Positions 1 through 7,494 of a stretch of 64,000 bases of DNA are shown in pieces. The stretch is taken from assembly GCF_001571325.1 (NCBI RefSeq), contig NZ_BCTO01000007.1, forward strand, positions 1 through 64,000, read 5' to 3'. How positions within the stretch are numbered: the stretch's first letter is position 1; each line of letters starts with the position of its first letter. Below the pieces are notes generated by a model. It did no database searches and was not told the origin of the DNA. It worked only from the letters and a program-made list of their open reading frames with translations. The DNA is from Delftia tsuruhatensis NBRC 16741. Its GTDB lineage: Bacteria; Pseudomonadota; Gammaproteobacteria; Burkholderiales; Burkholderiaceae_C. The translations under genes and the position numbers were made by a program.

Positions 1-9
1 TGTCGCCGG

Positions 10-81
10 CTGCCCGTACGCCCCCTCCGCGAAGCGAGAAGGGGCGACGTGCAACGGGAAGGCGCGCAGCGCCTCAGGGGG
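10..81. repeat. REP-like GC-rich palindromic repeat at the 3' end of the Bug gene
   Basis: The non-coding stretch just past the Bug-receptor stop codon contains two imperfect palindromic blocks: CCCCCTCCGCGAAGCGAGAA followed by GGGGCG, then AGGCGCGCAGCGCCTCAGGG followed by GGTC. The second block closely matches the repeat inside narG at 26711-26734 (AGGCGCGCAGCGC, then TC, then a G run and GTC), so both appear to be members of one interspersed family. Placement right after a stop codon is typical of bacterial REP sequences. The left boundary is uncertain because the window begins here. Confidence 0.55.
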
Positions 82-1056
82 TCAGTCCAGCTTCACGCCC
101 GCGCTCTTGATGATGGCCCCCCAGCGCTTGGACTCCGCGCGCGACATGGCCAGGAACTGCTCGGGCGTGCCGGGCAGCGCCTCCATGCCGAAGTCCTGCA
201 TGCGCTTGACCACGGCGGGGTTGGCCAGGGCCTTGTTGAGCTCGGCGTTCAGGCGCTGCACCACGGCCGGGGGCATCTTGGCCGGGCCCAGGATGCCCTG
301 GAAGGCATAGACCTCGGTATCGGGCACGCCGACCTCGGCCAGCGTGGGCAGCTCGGGCAGGCTGGGCACGCGCTTGCCCGTGCCGATGGCCAGGGCGCGC
401 ACCTTGCCCGACTGGATCACGGGCAGGCCCGAGGCCAGGTCCAGGAACATGCAGGGCACCTGGCCGCCCATCACGTCGGCCAGCGCAGGCGCCGCGCCGC
501 GATAGGGGATGTGCGTCAGGAAGGTGCCCGTGCGGTTCTTGAACATCTCCATGGCCAGGTGGTGGGGCGAGCCGTTGCCGGGAGAGGCGTAGTTGACCTG
601 ACCCGGATGCGCCTTCACGTAGGCCAGGAATTCCTTGAAGGTCTTGGCCTCGAAGTTCGGGTTCACCACCAGCGCCATCGGGAAGCGGCTGATGCCGCCG
701 ATGTAGGTGAAGTCCTTTTCGGGGTTGAAGGACAGCTTGCTGAACAGGTGCTCGTTGTAGGCCAGCACGGCGTTGTCGGCCGACATGATGGTGTAGCCGT
801 CGGGCTTGGCCGTGGCCACGATCTGGGCGCCGATGTTGGTGGAGGCGCCGGGGCGGTTGTCCACCACGATGGTCTGGTTCAGCGTCTGGCGCATGGCCTC
901 GGCCACGGTGCGCGCCAGCACGTCGGTGCCGCCGCCGGGCGGATAGGGCACGACCCAGCGGATGTTGCTGGCGGGCCAGTCCTGCGCCTGTGCAAAAGGC
1001 GCGGCCATGCCGGCCGATGAGGCCGCCACGGCGGCCAGGAATTGTCTACGGTCCAT
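82..1056 (-). CDS. Bug family (TctC-like) tripartite tricarboxylate transporter substrate-binding protein
   Basis: A 324-aa periplasmic solute receptor of the Bug/TctC family, whose members bind carboxylates for tripartite transporters or for sensing. It opens MDRRQFLAAVAASSAGMAAP with an Ala-rich signal sequence cleaved probably near AQAQ. Family hallmarks follow: IRWVVPYPPGGGTDVLART near residue 35, the VDNRPGAST segment near 65 and ANYASPGNGSPHH-like motifs near 155-165. Full length for the family. The ATG is preceded by AGGAGACAACA, a good ribosome-binding site. It lies 80 bp downstream of the GumN gene on the same strand; no transporter membrane subunits are adjacent, as is common for Bug proteins. 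Its proximity to a fumarylacetoacetate hydrolase homologue suggests, without proof, a ligand from aromatic or dicarboxylate catabolism. Confidence 0.9.
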   Translation of the reverse strand: MDRRQFLAAVAASSAGMAAPFAQAQDWPASNIRWVVPYPPGGGTDVLARTVAEAMRQTLNQTIVVDNRPGASTNIGAQIVATAKPDGYTIMSADNAVLAYNEHLFSKLSFNPEKDFTYIGGISRFPMALVVNPNFEAKTFKEFLAYVKAHPGQVNYASPGNGSPHHLAMEMFKNRTGTFLTHIPYRGAAPALADVMGGQVPCMFLDLASGLPVIQSGKVRALAIGTGKRVPSLPELPTLAEVGVPDTEVYAFQGILGPAKMPPAVVQRLNAELNKALANPAVVKRMQDFGMEALPGTPEQFLAMSRAESKRWGAIIKSAGVKLD

Positions 1057-1137
1057 TGTTGTCTCCTGTGGGATGGGTGTGGATGGGTCCTGGCCGCGCC
1101 CTGTTGCTCTTGTTCATGGAGGCGGCGGCCGTGTGTT

Positions 1138-2151
1138 TCAGGGCGGGCTGGCTGCGGGGAACTCCACGCGCTGCACCTTGAAGCCCTGGGCCGCCAGCAG
1201 CGCCGGCAGGCCACGCGTGCCCACCATGTGCAGGGCGCCCACGGCGGCGAACACGCTGCGGCCGGAACGGATCTGCCGCGCCACTTCGCGCGCCAGGCCG
1301 GGGTTGCGGCCATAGACCATGCGGTCGTAGTCGGCACGCTCGGCGGCATTGGCCATGCAGTCGCACCAGTCGGGCAGGCTCTCCAGCAGGTGGATGCGGC
1401 CATCAGCCCAGACGCCTGCGATCAGCCCCAGTTTCTGGGACGCGGTGCCGCTTTCGAGCTGGCGCAGGCCGGACTCCACCGTCTCGGCCACGCGCGCGGG
1501 GTCGTCCGAGACCAGCTCGCGCAGTTGCAGCTCGGGTGTCTCCAGCGACAGCACGGGCTTGCCCAGGGCCAGCGCCACGCCGGCCAGCGAGAAATCGATG
1601 CCATAGGACGCGTCCAGCCCCTCGCTGCGGCCGGCCAGCGACAACAGGGAGATCACCTGGGCGTCGGGGCGCAGCAGGGCCAGCTCGGGGCCGGCGCAGG
1701 CCAGGCGCCTTTGCTCCTCAAGCCGGCGCTGGAGATCGCCGCGCAGCGGCGGCGCATCGGGCCGCGCCTGCATGCCGGCGAACAAGACCTTCATGACCTC
1801 GGGATCGAGGATGTTCAGCTCCAGCGCCAGGCTGTCGGAGGCGCGCAGCGCGTCCGCCACCGTGGGGCCGGGCACGCTCCAGCCGAGCTTGGCCGCGTGC
1901 ATGGTGCCGTAGAGCCAGCTGGTGCGGCCCCGGTGCTCGATGCGCCACAGCAGCCCACGGTCCTGCGCCTTGCGCTGCAGGGCGCGGATCTCGTCCGGGC
2001 CGGGCATGCGCGCCTCGGGCGGGCAGGTGACGGGGTCCGCGGCCGGGGGCGCCGCGAATGCCGCGGCCAGCGGCGACAGCGCCAGCGCGGCCAGGCCGGC
2101 GCGCAGCGACCTGCCCGCCAGGCGCCACCAGGGTGCGCAGACGCGGCTCAT
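1138..2151 (-). CDS. TraB/GumN family protein
   Basis: A 337-aa exported protein of the TraB/GumN family, a proposed metalloprotease-like fold with two conserved GxxH motifs. Both are visible: WLYGTMHAAKLG near residue 78 and AVGALHMVGTRGL near the C terminus. The N terminus MSRVCAPWWRLAGRSLRAGL leads into a hydrophobic Ala/Leu segment ending near AAFAA, which looks like a signal peptide. I placed the start at the ATG whose last base pairs overlap the stop of the upstream FAH gene (4-bp ATGA overlap), implying translational coupling. Longer in-frame extension to 2478 exists but would overlap most of the FAH 3' end and has no family support. The biological substrate of this family is not established. 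Confidence 0.82.
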   Translation of the reverse strand: MSRVCAPWWRLAGRSLRAGLAALALSPLAAAFAAPPAADPVTCPPEARMPGPDEIRALQRKAQDRGLLWRIEHRGRTSWLYGTMHAAKLGWSVPGPTVADALRASDSLALELNILDPEVMKVLFAGMQARPDAPPLRGDLQRRLEEQRRLACAGPELALLRPDAQVISLLSLAGRSEGLDASYGIDFSLAGVALALGKPVLSLETPELQLRELVSDDPARVAETVESGLRQLESGTASQKLGLIAGVWADGRIHLLESLPDWCDCMANAAERADYDRMVYGRNPGLAREVARQIRSGRSVFAAVGALHMVGTRGLPALLAAQGFKVQRVEFPAASPP

Positions 2152-3170
2152 TCGGCAGGCTCGACGATGTTCTGGTCGATGGCGCCGAAGATGCTCTGGC
2201 CGTCCTTGCCCTTCATCTCGATGCGGATGGTGTCGCCGAAGCGCATGAACTCGGTCTTGGGCGCGCCGTCCTGGATGGTCTCTATGCAGCGCTTCTCCGC
2301 AATGCAGCTGTAGCCCTTGGGCCACTCCATGCGCCGGTTCTTGCCCTTGCCGCTTTCCACGCCCTTGTTGCTCACGGTGCCGCTGCCCACGATGGAGCCG
2401 GCGCGCACATTGCGCGTCTTGCAGATATGGGCGATGAGCTGGCCGAAGTGAAAGCTCATGTCCTCGCCCGCATCGCACATGCCGACCTTGCGGCCGTTCC
2501 AGGTGGACTGCAGCGTCAGGTGCAGGCGGCCGCCCTTCCAGGCGTCGCCCAGCTCGTCCAGCGTCACGGCCACCGGGCTGAAGGAGGTGGCGGGCTTGGA
2601 CTGGAAGAAGCCGAAGCCCTTGGACAGCTCATTGGGGATCAGGTTGCGCAGGCTCACGTCGTTGGCCAGCATGACCAGGCGCACGCCGCCCAGCGCACGC
2701 TCGGGCGTGGCGCCCATGGGCACGTCGGCGGTGATGACGGCGATCTCGGCCTCGAAGTCGATGCCCATGGACTCGCTGGGCACCACCACATCGTCGCAAG
2801 GGCCCAGGAAATCGTCGCTGCCGCCCTGGTACATCAGCGGGTCGGTGTAGAAATTGGCAGGCACCTCGGCGCCGCGCGCCTGGCGCACCAGCTCCACATG
2901 GTTGATGTAGGCCGAGCCGTCGGCCCACTGGTAGGCGCGCGGCAGCGGCGCCATGCACTGGCGCGGATCGAAGGCAAAGGCATGGACCGCCTTGCCGCTG
3001 TTGAGCAGGTGGTACAGGTCCTGCAGCTGGGGCGCCATGTAGCTCCAGTCGTCGAGCACCTGCTGCATGCGGCTCGCTATGCCGGTCGCATAATGGGCCT
3101 GGCTCAGGTCGCGTGACACCACGACCAGTTGCCCGTCCCGCGATCCGTCCTTGTATGTGGCAAGTTTCAT
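2148..3170 (-). CDS. fumarylacetoacetate hydrolase family protein
   Basis: A 340-aa member of the FAH superfamily, Mg2+-dependent enzymes that cleave or isomerise acylpyruvates in aromatic-ring catabolism. Metal-binding features are visible: GIDFEAEIAVI near residue 165 (acidic E-x-E), NDVSLRNLIP near 205 and QSKPATSFSP with the conserved Lys near 225. An N-terminal cap domain precedes the catalytic half, as in fumarylacetoacetase-like proteins. Start chosen at MKLATYKDG because GGGGAG lies 4 nt upstream; a 20-residue upstream extension is low complexity. Its 3' end overlaps the GumN start by 4 bp. It is divergent from an IclR regulator across an AT-rich intergenic region, suggesting IclR control. 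The exact substrate cannot be read from the sequence. Confidence 0.88.
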   Translation of the reverse strand: MKLATYKDGSRDGQLVVVSRDLSQAHYATGIASRMQQVLDDWSYMAPQLQDLYHLLNSGKAVHAFAFDPRQCMAPLPRAYQWADGSAYINHVELVRQARGAEVPANFYTDPLMYQGGSDDFLGPCDDVVVPSESMGIDFEAEIAVITADVPMGATPERALGGVRLVMLANDVSLRNLIPNELSKGFGFFQSKPATSFSPVAVTLDELGDAWKGGRLHLTLQSTWNGRKVGMCDAGEDMSFHFGQLIAHICKTRNVRAGSIVGSGTVSNKGVESGKGKNRRMEWPKGYSCIAEKRCIETIQDGAPKTEFMRFGDTIRIEMKGKDGQSIFGAIDQNIVEPAE

Positions 3171-3256
3171 GCTGCTCCCCCGTGCCGCCGCCGCGCGCCA
3201 CGGCATCCGGGCAGCGGCCTGGATACCCATGGCGACGCAGCCACGAATTACGATAA

Positions 3257-3272
3257 GTTAAATTGATTTAAC
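3257..3272. promoter_or_regulatory. perfect 16-bp palindrome, candidate IclR operator
   Basis: GTTAAAT-TG-ATTTAAC is a perfect inverted repeat in the unusually AT-rich gap between the divergent FAH (start 3170) and iclR (start 3297) genes. IclR-family proteins commonly bind palindromes of this size between themselves and a divergent target. The site lies 24 bp upstream of the iclR ATG and 86 bp upstream of the FAH ATG, so it could serve both promoters. Assignment to this regulator is inference from position. Confidence 0.5.
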
Positions 3273-3296
3273 TAAACAAAACCAAATTCTATTGCA

Positions 3297-4076
3297 ATGG
3301 ATAAGGAACGCGCAGGGATTCAATCGGTAGAGGTCGGTTTTACATTGCTGGAGGCTCTGACGCGCGCCCGGGGCCCGCAGATGCTCAAGGACCTGGCGTC
3401 CGACGCCGGCATGAGCGCCGCCAAGGCCCACCGCTACCTCGTGAGCTTCCAGCGCATCGGCCTGGTTACCCAGGACGCGCGCACCTCCCGCTACGACCTG
3501 GGCCCGGCCTCGCTCAAGCTGGGCCTGGCATCGCTGGCGCGGCTGGACCCCGTGCGGCTGGCGCGCGAACGCATGCCCGCGCTCATGGAGCGCATCCACC
3601 ACACGGCGGCCATCGCCGTCTGGGGCAACCACGGGCCGACCATCGTGCACTGGGAGGAAAGCGCGCAGTCGGTCACCGCCAATCTGCGCCTGGGCGACGT
3701 CATGCCCATGCTGGCCTCGGCCACCGGGCGCTGCTTCGCGGCCTGGCTGCCGCGCGAGGTCACGGCCCCGCTGCTGGAGCCCGAGGTGGACAAGGCCCGC
3801 CGCATCCAGCGCAAGGACCTGCCGCTCACCCCCGAGGCCATAGACGCCATGCTGGCCGAGGTGCGCGAGCGCGGCACCGCACGGGTGGTCGATACCGTGC
3901 TGCCCGGCATCGTGGCCTTTTGCACGCCGGTCTTCGACTCCTCGGGCCATATCGTGCTGGGCCTGACCACGCTGGGCTCGATTGCCACCTTCGACCCCGA
4001 ATACGGCGGCGCCATCGATGCGCCCCTGCGCGAGGCCTGCGTGCAGCTGTCCCAGGACCTGGGCTGGAATGCCTGA
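3297..4076 (+). CDS. IclR family transcriptional regulator
   Basis: A 259-aa DNA-binding regulator. The N-terminal winged helix-turn-helix covers about residues 10-75 (LLEALTRARGPQMLKDLASD, then AGMSAAKAHRYLVSFQRIGL), followed by the IclR effector-binding domain (about 85-255) with AVWGNHGPTIVHW and the late motif GIVAFCTPVFDSSG. Length is normal for the family. It is divergent from the FAH-GumN-Bug genes and probably controls them through the palindrome at 3257-3272. The 3' end overlaps the next gene by 8 bp if that gene starts at 4069. The effector is unknown; family members respond to aromatic acids, glyoxylate or related carboxylates. Confidence 0.9.
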   Translation: MDKERAGIQSVEVGFTLLEALTRARGPQMLKDLASDAGMSAAKAHRYLVSFQRIGLVTQDARTSRYDLGPASLKLGLASLARLDPVRLARERMPALMERIHHTAAIAVWGNHGPTIVHWEESAQSVTANLRLGDVMPMLASATGRCFAAWLPREVTAPLLEPEVDKARRIQRKDLPLTPEAIDAMLAEVRERGTARVVDTVLPGIVAFCTPVFDSSGHIVLGLTTLGSIATFDPEYGGAIDAPLREACVQLSQDLGWNA

Positions 4077-5256
4077 AATGCACCTGCGCCAGCGCGCCCT
4101 GCCCGCCCTCACCGCCGTGGTGCTGGGCGGCCATGCGCTGGCCCTGCTGGGCCTGCCGCTGTGGAACCAGGTATCGGCACCGCGCACCGAGGTGGCGGCC
4201 ATGCAGACACGGGCGCTGTCCCTGCCCGAGCCACCCGCGCCCCCGCCCGCCGCCGCGCCCGAGACACCTGCGCCCGTACCCAAGCCGCAACCCCGCCCTC
4301 GCCCCAAGGTCCAGCGCCCGACACCCGCCGCGCCCACCGCACCCGTGGCCGAGCCGCTGGACACGCCCATCCGCGAAACCGTGGAGCCCTTGCCGATGGC
4401 CGCAGCGCAGGAGCCTGCTGCATCGGACGCCTCGGAAACCGCCCGTGCTGCTGCCGATACGGGTGCCGGCAGCGAGCCAACTCCGGCCACACCGCCGGCG
4501 CCGCCCGCTCCCAAGCCCGAACCCGAAACACCGCCCACGCCCTCGGCCGGCCCGGCCCAGGGCATGGCCATCACCTCGCCCGACGGCACGCCGCTGGCCT
4601 CCGACGCCCCCGTTCCCGTGCAACTGCCCGATCCCGCGCGGCTGTCGTTCGCCGTCACCGGCCAGGCCAAGCGCTTCAACTATTCGGCCAATGCCGAGCT
4701 GGTCTGGCGCCATGCCAACGGCCAGTACCAGGCCAGCCAGGAAGTCAGCCTGTTCCTGCTGGGCTCGCGCTCGCAAACCAGCGAGGGCCGCATCACCGAC
4801 AGGGGCCTGGAGCCCAGCCGCTTCAACGACAAGGCGCGCAAGGAGCAATCGGCGCAGCTGGCGTTCGACCAGAACCTGGCGCGCTTCAGCACGGGCGCGC
4901 CCGACGCGCCCATCGCGCCCGGCGCCCAGGACCGGCTCAGCGTGTTCCTGCAGCTGTCGGCCCTGCTGGCGGCGGCGCCGCAGCGCTACCCGGCGGGCAC
5001 GCAGATCAGCTTCATCACCGTCAGCGCGCGGCGCGCCGACCGCTGGACCTTCCGCGTGGGCGAGACCGAGACGCTGGACCTGCCCTCGGGCAGCACGCAG
5101 GCGCTGCGGCTGGACAAGATCGCGGCGGCCGGCGATGACCAGCAGGCCTCGCTGTGGCTGGCGCCGTCCATGCAATACCTGCCCGTGCGCATCCGGCTGG
5201 CGCAGGACAACGGCGACTTCGCCGATCTGCAGCTCAAGAGCCGCCAGGCGCCTTGA
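4069..5256 (+). CDS. DUF3108 domain-containing protein with proline-rich TonB-like linker
   Basis: A 395-aa protein of unknown function. A hydrophobic N-terminal segment (LPALTAVVLGGHALALLGL, about residues 10-28) is a signal anchor. It is followed by a long Pro/Ala-rich stretch (about 45-165, with PPAPPPAAAPETPAPVPKPQ) like the periplasmic spacer of TonB or TolA. A globular C-terminal half resembles DUF3108: LSFAVTGQAKRFNYSANAEL near 190, then GRITDRGLEPSRFND and DRLSVFLQLSALL. This layout suggests an inner-membrane-anchored periplasmic protein. Two ATGs are possible, 4069 (overlapping the iclR stop) and 4078. DUF3108 proteins are widespread in betaproteobacteria without an assigned role. 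Confidence 0.78.
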   Translation: MPEMHLRQRALPALTAVVLGGHALALLGLPLWNQVSAPRTEVAAMQTRALSLPEPPAPPPAAAPETPAPVPKPQPRPRPKVQRPTPAAPTAPVAEPLDTPIRETVEPLPMAAAQEPAASDASETARAAADTGAGSEPTPATPPAPPAPKPEPETPPTPSAGPAQGMAITSPDGTPLASDAPVPVQLPDPARLSFAVTGQAKRFNYSANAELVWRHANGQYQASQEVSLFLLGSRSQTSEGRITDRGLEPSRFNDKARKEQSAQLAFDQNLARFSTGAPDAPIAPGAQDRLSVFLQLSALLAAAPQRYPAGTQISFITVSARRADRWTFRVGETETLDLPSGSTQALRLDKIAAAGDDQQASLWLAPSMQYLPVRIRLAQDNGDFADLQLKSRQAP

Positions 5257-5261
5257 CACAC

Positions 5262-5284
5262 GGGACACCGGTGGGACACCGGTG
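5262..5284 (+). repeat. short direct repeat GGGACACCGGTG x2
   Basis: Two copies of GGGACACCGGTG lie 11 bp apart (5262-5273 and 5273-5284, sharing one base) just after the DUF3108 stop codon. Each contains the palindrome CACCGGTG. The remaining gap to the DUF3567 gene (5285-5491) shows nothing else I can assign. Confidence 0.4.
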
Positions 5285-5491
5285 ATTTCCCGGTAGTCCT
5301 GCACTTGCAGCCACCGCCACCGCCCGCCTACCACAGCGCGGCCTGCGGCACACGCCGCAGCGCATGCCAATCCGTGGAATACTGCATGCAAGTGCCTGCG
5401 ATAGATCGGGACCCCCACGGTCCTTGAAATCCGGCGCTTCGCAGCCATGTAGGCTGTGCGACGCCCGGCAACGGGCCAGAAAGGGAACACC

Positions 5492-5785
5492 ATGCAAATG
5501 CTTTACGACTCCGAATCTTTTGTGGTGCTCCATCTGCGTCCCGACATGGATCCGGATGCAGCGGCCGGCGAAGCTGCGGTCAATGCCGCCCGCCAACTGC
5601 CACGCCACGGCTTCGAAATCGTGGACAAGCGCTCGGGCAAGGAGGTCTACCTGGATGGATCCTGGGCCGAGATGTTCCAGAAGCAGATCATCGCCTGGCA
5701 GCAGGACGCCCCCACCGAGGAAGAGGTCGAGGACGCCCTGGAGCGCTACGCCGGCCTGGCCCAGCAGCCTGTCGTGGTCCACTGA
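5492..5785 (+). CDS. DUF3567 domain-containing protein (BTH_I0359 family)
   Basis: A 97-aa soluble protein matching the small betaproteobacterial DUF3567 family, recognisable from its start MQMLYDSESFVVLHLRPDMD and central HGFEIVDKRSGKEVYLDGSW. The C-terminal half is acidic and helical (APTEEEVEDALERYAGLAQQ). Start chosen at ATG 5492 because AAAGGGAACACC precedes it and because family members begin with MQMLY. Function is unknown; the family is conserved as a single-copy gene in Burkholderiales. A strong intrinsic terminator follows 40 bp after the stop, so it forms its own transcription unit or ends one. Confidence 0.88.
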   Translation: MQMLYDSESFVVLHLRPDMDPDAAAGEAAVNAARQLPRHGFEIVDKRSGKEVYLDGSWAEMFQKQIIAWQQDAPTEEEVEDALERYAGLAQQPVVVH

Positions 5786-5825
5786 CAGCACACAGCGCAC
5801 GGTCCCGTGAAGGGACTTCGCGCCA

Positions 5826-5863
5826 GGCCCGCCGCAGAGAACCTGCGGCGGGCCTTTTCTTTG
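5826..5863 (+). terminator. intrinsic terminator after the DUF3567 gene
   Basis: A perfect 12-bp stem, GGCCCGCCGCAG and CTGCGGCGGGCC, encloses the loop AGAAC and is followed by TTTTCTTT. It sits 40 bp past the DUF3567 stop and separates that gene from the glycerol-type operon. Confidence 0.9.
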
Positions 5864-5950
5864 GGCGCGGCCATTGCGCGCACCCTGGTGCTTTCACCGA
5901 TCCGCAGGCTGCGCCTGCTGCCTAGAATCGCCGCACAGGTTCAAGATTTG

Positions 5951-6020
5951 AAGACCATCTGTGAGATGGTCTTGTCGCGCCTGTACGGTTTGCCGGCCTC
6001 TTGCAGAAACACAGGAGGCC
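5951..6020 (+). promoter_or_regulatory. leader hairpins upstream of the glycerol-type operon
   Basis: Two structures lie in the leader of the MFS gene. The first is a perfect 10-bp inverted repeat with a 3-nt loop (AAGACCATCT-GTG-AGATGGTCTT, 5951-5973). The second pairs GGCCTC (5995-6000) with GAGGCC (6015-6020) and would bury the AGGAGG ribosome-binding site at 6013-6018. The operon ends in a GlpP-type antiterminator gene, and GlpP of Bacillus acts on leader RNA, so these may be its target. Alternatively the first repeat is a DNA operator. No U-tract follows the first hairpin. Confidence 0.45.
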
Positions 6021-6023
6021 AGC

Positions 6024-7481
6024 ATGCAGACCAGCATCCACAGGGTTCGCGGCGTTCAGGATGTCATCGCCTACATCGACGCACGCCAGGGCATTTCAGG
6101 CCGCGCCGGCACCATCTGGTGGCTGGCCCTCGGCGGACTTTTCCTCGACGCATTCTCCAACTCCGCACTCAGCGTGGGCCTGGGCCCCATGACGCGCGAC
6201 CAGCAGCTGACGCCGGCCGAAGTGGCCTGGATGACGTCGCTGGCCTCCTGGGTGTCCATCGCCTTCAACCCCATCGGCGGCTGGATGGCCGACCGCTGGG
6301 GCCGCATGCGCCCCCTGGTCATCGCCAAGGTGCTGGCCGTGGCCGGCGCGCTGCTGGTCAGCATGGCGCCCGACTACGCCACCATCCTCTTCGGCCGCTT
6401 CTTCGTGGGCGCGGCCTATGGCATCGACTTCGCCATCGCCATGGCGGTGCTGGCCGAATTCACGCCCGCCCGCCTCAAGAGCCGGCTCAATGTCTGGCAG
6501 GGCATGTGGTACATGGCCGTGTGCAGCAACCTGGTGCTGGCGCTGTGGTTCCATTCCTGGGACGTGGGCGATTCGCTGTGGCGCTATTCGGTGGCCGCCA
6601 CGGCGGTGTTCGGCCTGTTCATCCTGGGCATGCAGGCCGCGCTGCTGGTGGAAAGCCCGACCTGGCTGGCACGCAAGGAGCGGCTGGATGACGCCGCCCG
6701 CGCCATGACGCGCATCTACGGCGCACACGGCCAGCGCTTCGAGGCCGCGCCGCCCGCCGAACGCCTTCCCGTGCTCAACCCGGCCCGGCGCGGCCTGGCC
6801 AATGTGCTGCTGATCTTTCGCGGCATCTACCTGCCGCGCACGCTGCTGGCGGCCACGGTGCAGATAGGCCAGTCCATCCAGTACTTTGCCGTGGGCTGGT
6901 ACCTGCCGCTGATCAGCGCCTCGCTGTTCGGCAAGGACTTCCGCGAGGCCACGCTGGGCGCGCTGGTGTTCAACGTGTTCGGCATCGTCGGCGGCTTCCT
7001 GTCGCCCGTCATCGGGCGCAGGCTGGGCCTGCGGCGGGCCTCGGCCTTCGGCTTTGCGCTGGTGTTCCTGATGCTGCTGGTGCTGGGCCTGTTCAACGGC
7101 CGCATGCCGATCTGGCTGGCCGTGGCCGTGCCCTCGCTGTTCATCCTCTTTCACTCGGGCGGTCCAGGCGCCAACGGCAAGAGCCTGTCCACGCTGTCGT
7201 TCCGCAGCGAGCTGCGCGCGGGCGCCAACGGCGTGATCGGCGCGCTGGGCGCCATGGGCGCGGCGCTGGGGCTGCTGGTGTTCCCGCTGTTCCGCCAGCA
7301 GTACGGGCTGGAGAACACCTTCCTCATCCTGTCCGTGGTGCCGCTGCTGGCCAGCATCGTCTGCTTTTCCATCCGCTGGGACCCCACGCGCACCACGGTG
7401 AACCCCGACGACGAGCCCGGCGCGCCCCAGTTCGCGGACGACGCCGCCCCGCCCGCCAAGATCGCTCAAACCACCGCCTGA
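6024..7481 (+). CDS. MFS transporter (sugar porter-like), probable glycerol/polyol uptake
   Basis: A 485-aa major facilitator with about 12 membrane segments. After a 35-residue cytoplasmic N terminus come TM1 (GTIWWLALGGLFLDAFSNSA) and the classical loop 2-3 motif GGWMADRWGRMRPLV near residue 95, which marks the MFS superfamily. The loop 4-5 segment LAEFTPARLKSRLNVWQGMW resembles sugar porters. Start chosen at ATG 6024, 6 nt after AGGAGG. It is the first gene of a tight operon with an FGGY kinase and a GlpD-type dehydrogenase, which implies import of glycerol, a glycerol ether or a related polyol that is then phosphorylated. The substrate itself cannot be read from the sequence. Confidence 0.82.
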   Translation: MQTSIHRVRGVQDVIAYIDARQGISGRAGTIWWLALGGLFLDAFSNSALSVGLGPMTRDQQLTPAEVAWMTSLASWVSIAFNPIGGWMADRWGRMRPLVIAKVLAVAGALLVSMAPDYATILFGRFFVGAAYGIDFAIAMAVLAEFTPARLKSRLNVWQGMWYMAVCSNLVLALWFHSWDVGDSLWRYSVAATAVFGLFILGMQAALLVESPTWLARKERLDDAARAMTRIYGAHGQRFEAAPPAERLPVLNPARRGLANVLLIFRGIYLPRTLLAATVQIGQSIQYFAVGWYLPLISASLFGKDFREATLGALVFNVFGIVGGFLSPVIGRRLGLRRASAFGFALVFLMLLVLGLFNGRMPIWLAVAVPSLFILFHSGGPGANGKSLSTLSFRSELRAGANGVIGALGAMGAALGLLVFPLFRQQYGLENTFLILSVVPLLASIVCFSIRWDPTRTTVNPDDEPGAPQFADDAAPPAKIAQTTA

Positions 7482-7494
7482 AAGAGAACACCCC

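Noticed and set aside
49-1020. Plus-strand open frame opposite the Bug receptor gene
   Set aside because: Low-complexity antisense shadow of a clear TctC-family gene.
2152-2478. N-terminal extension of the GumN protein
   Set aside because: The extension overlaps the FAH coding sequence and is Arg/His/Gln-rich without a signal peptide. The ATG at 2151 gives a proper signal peptide and an ATGA overlap.
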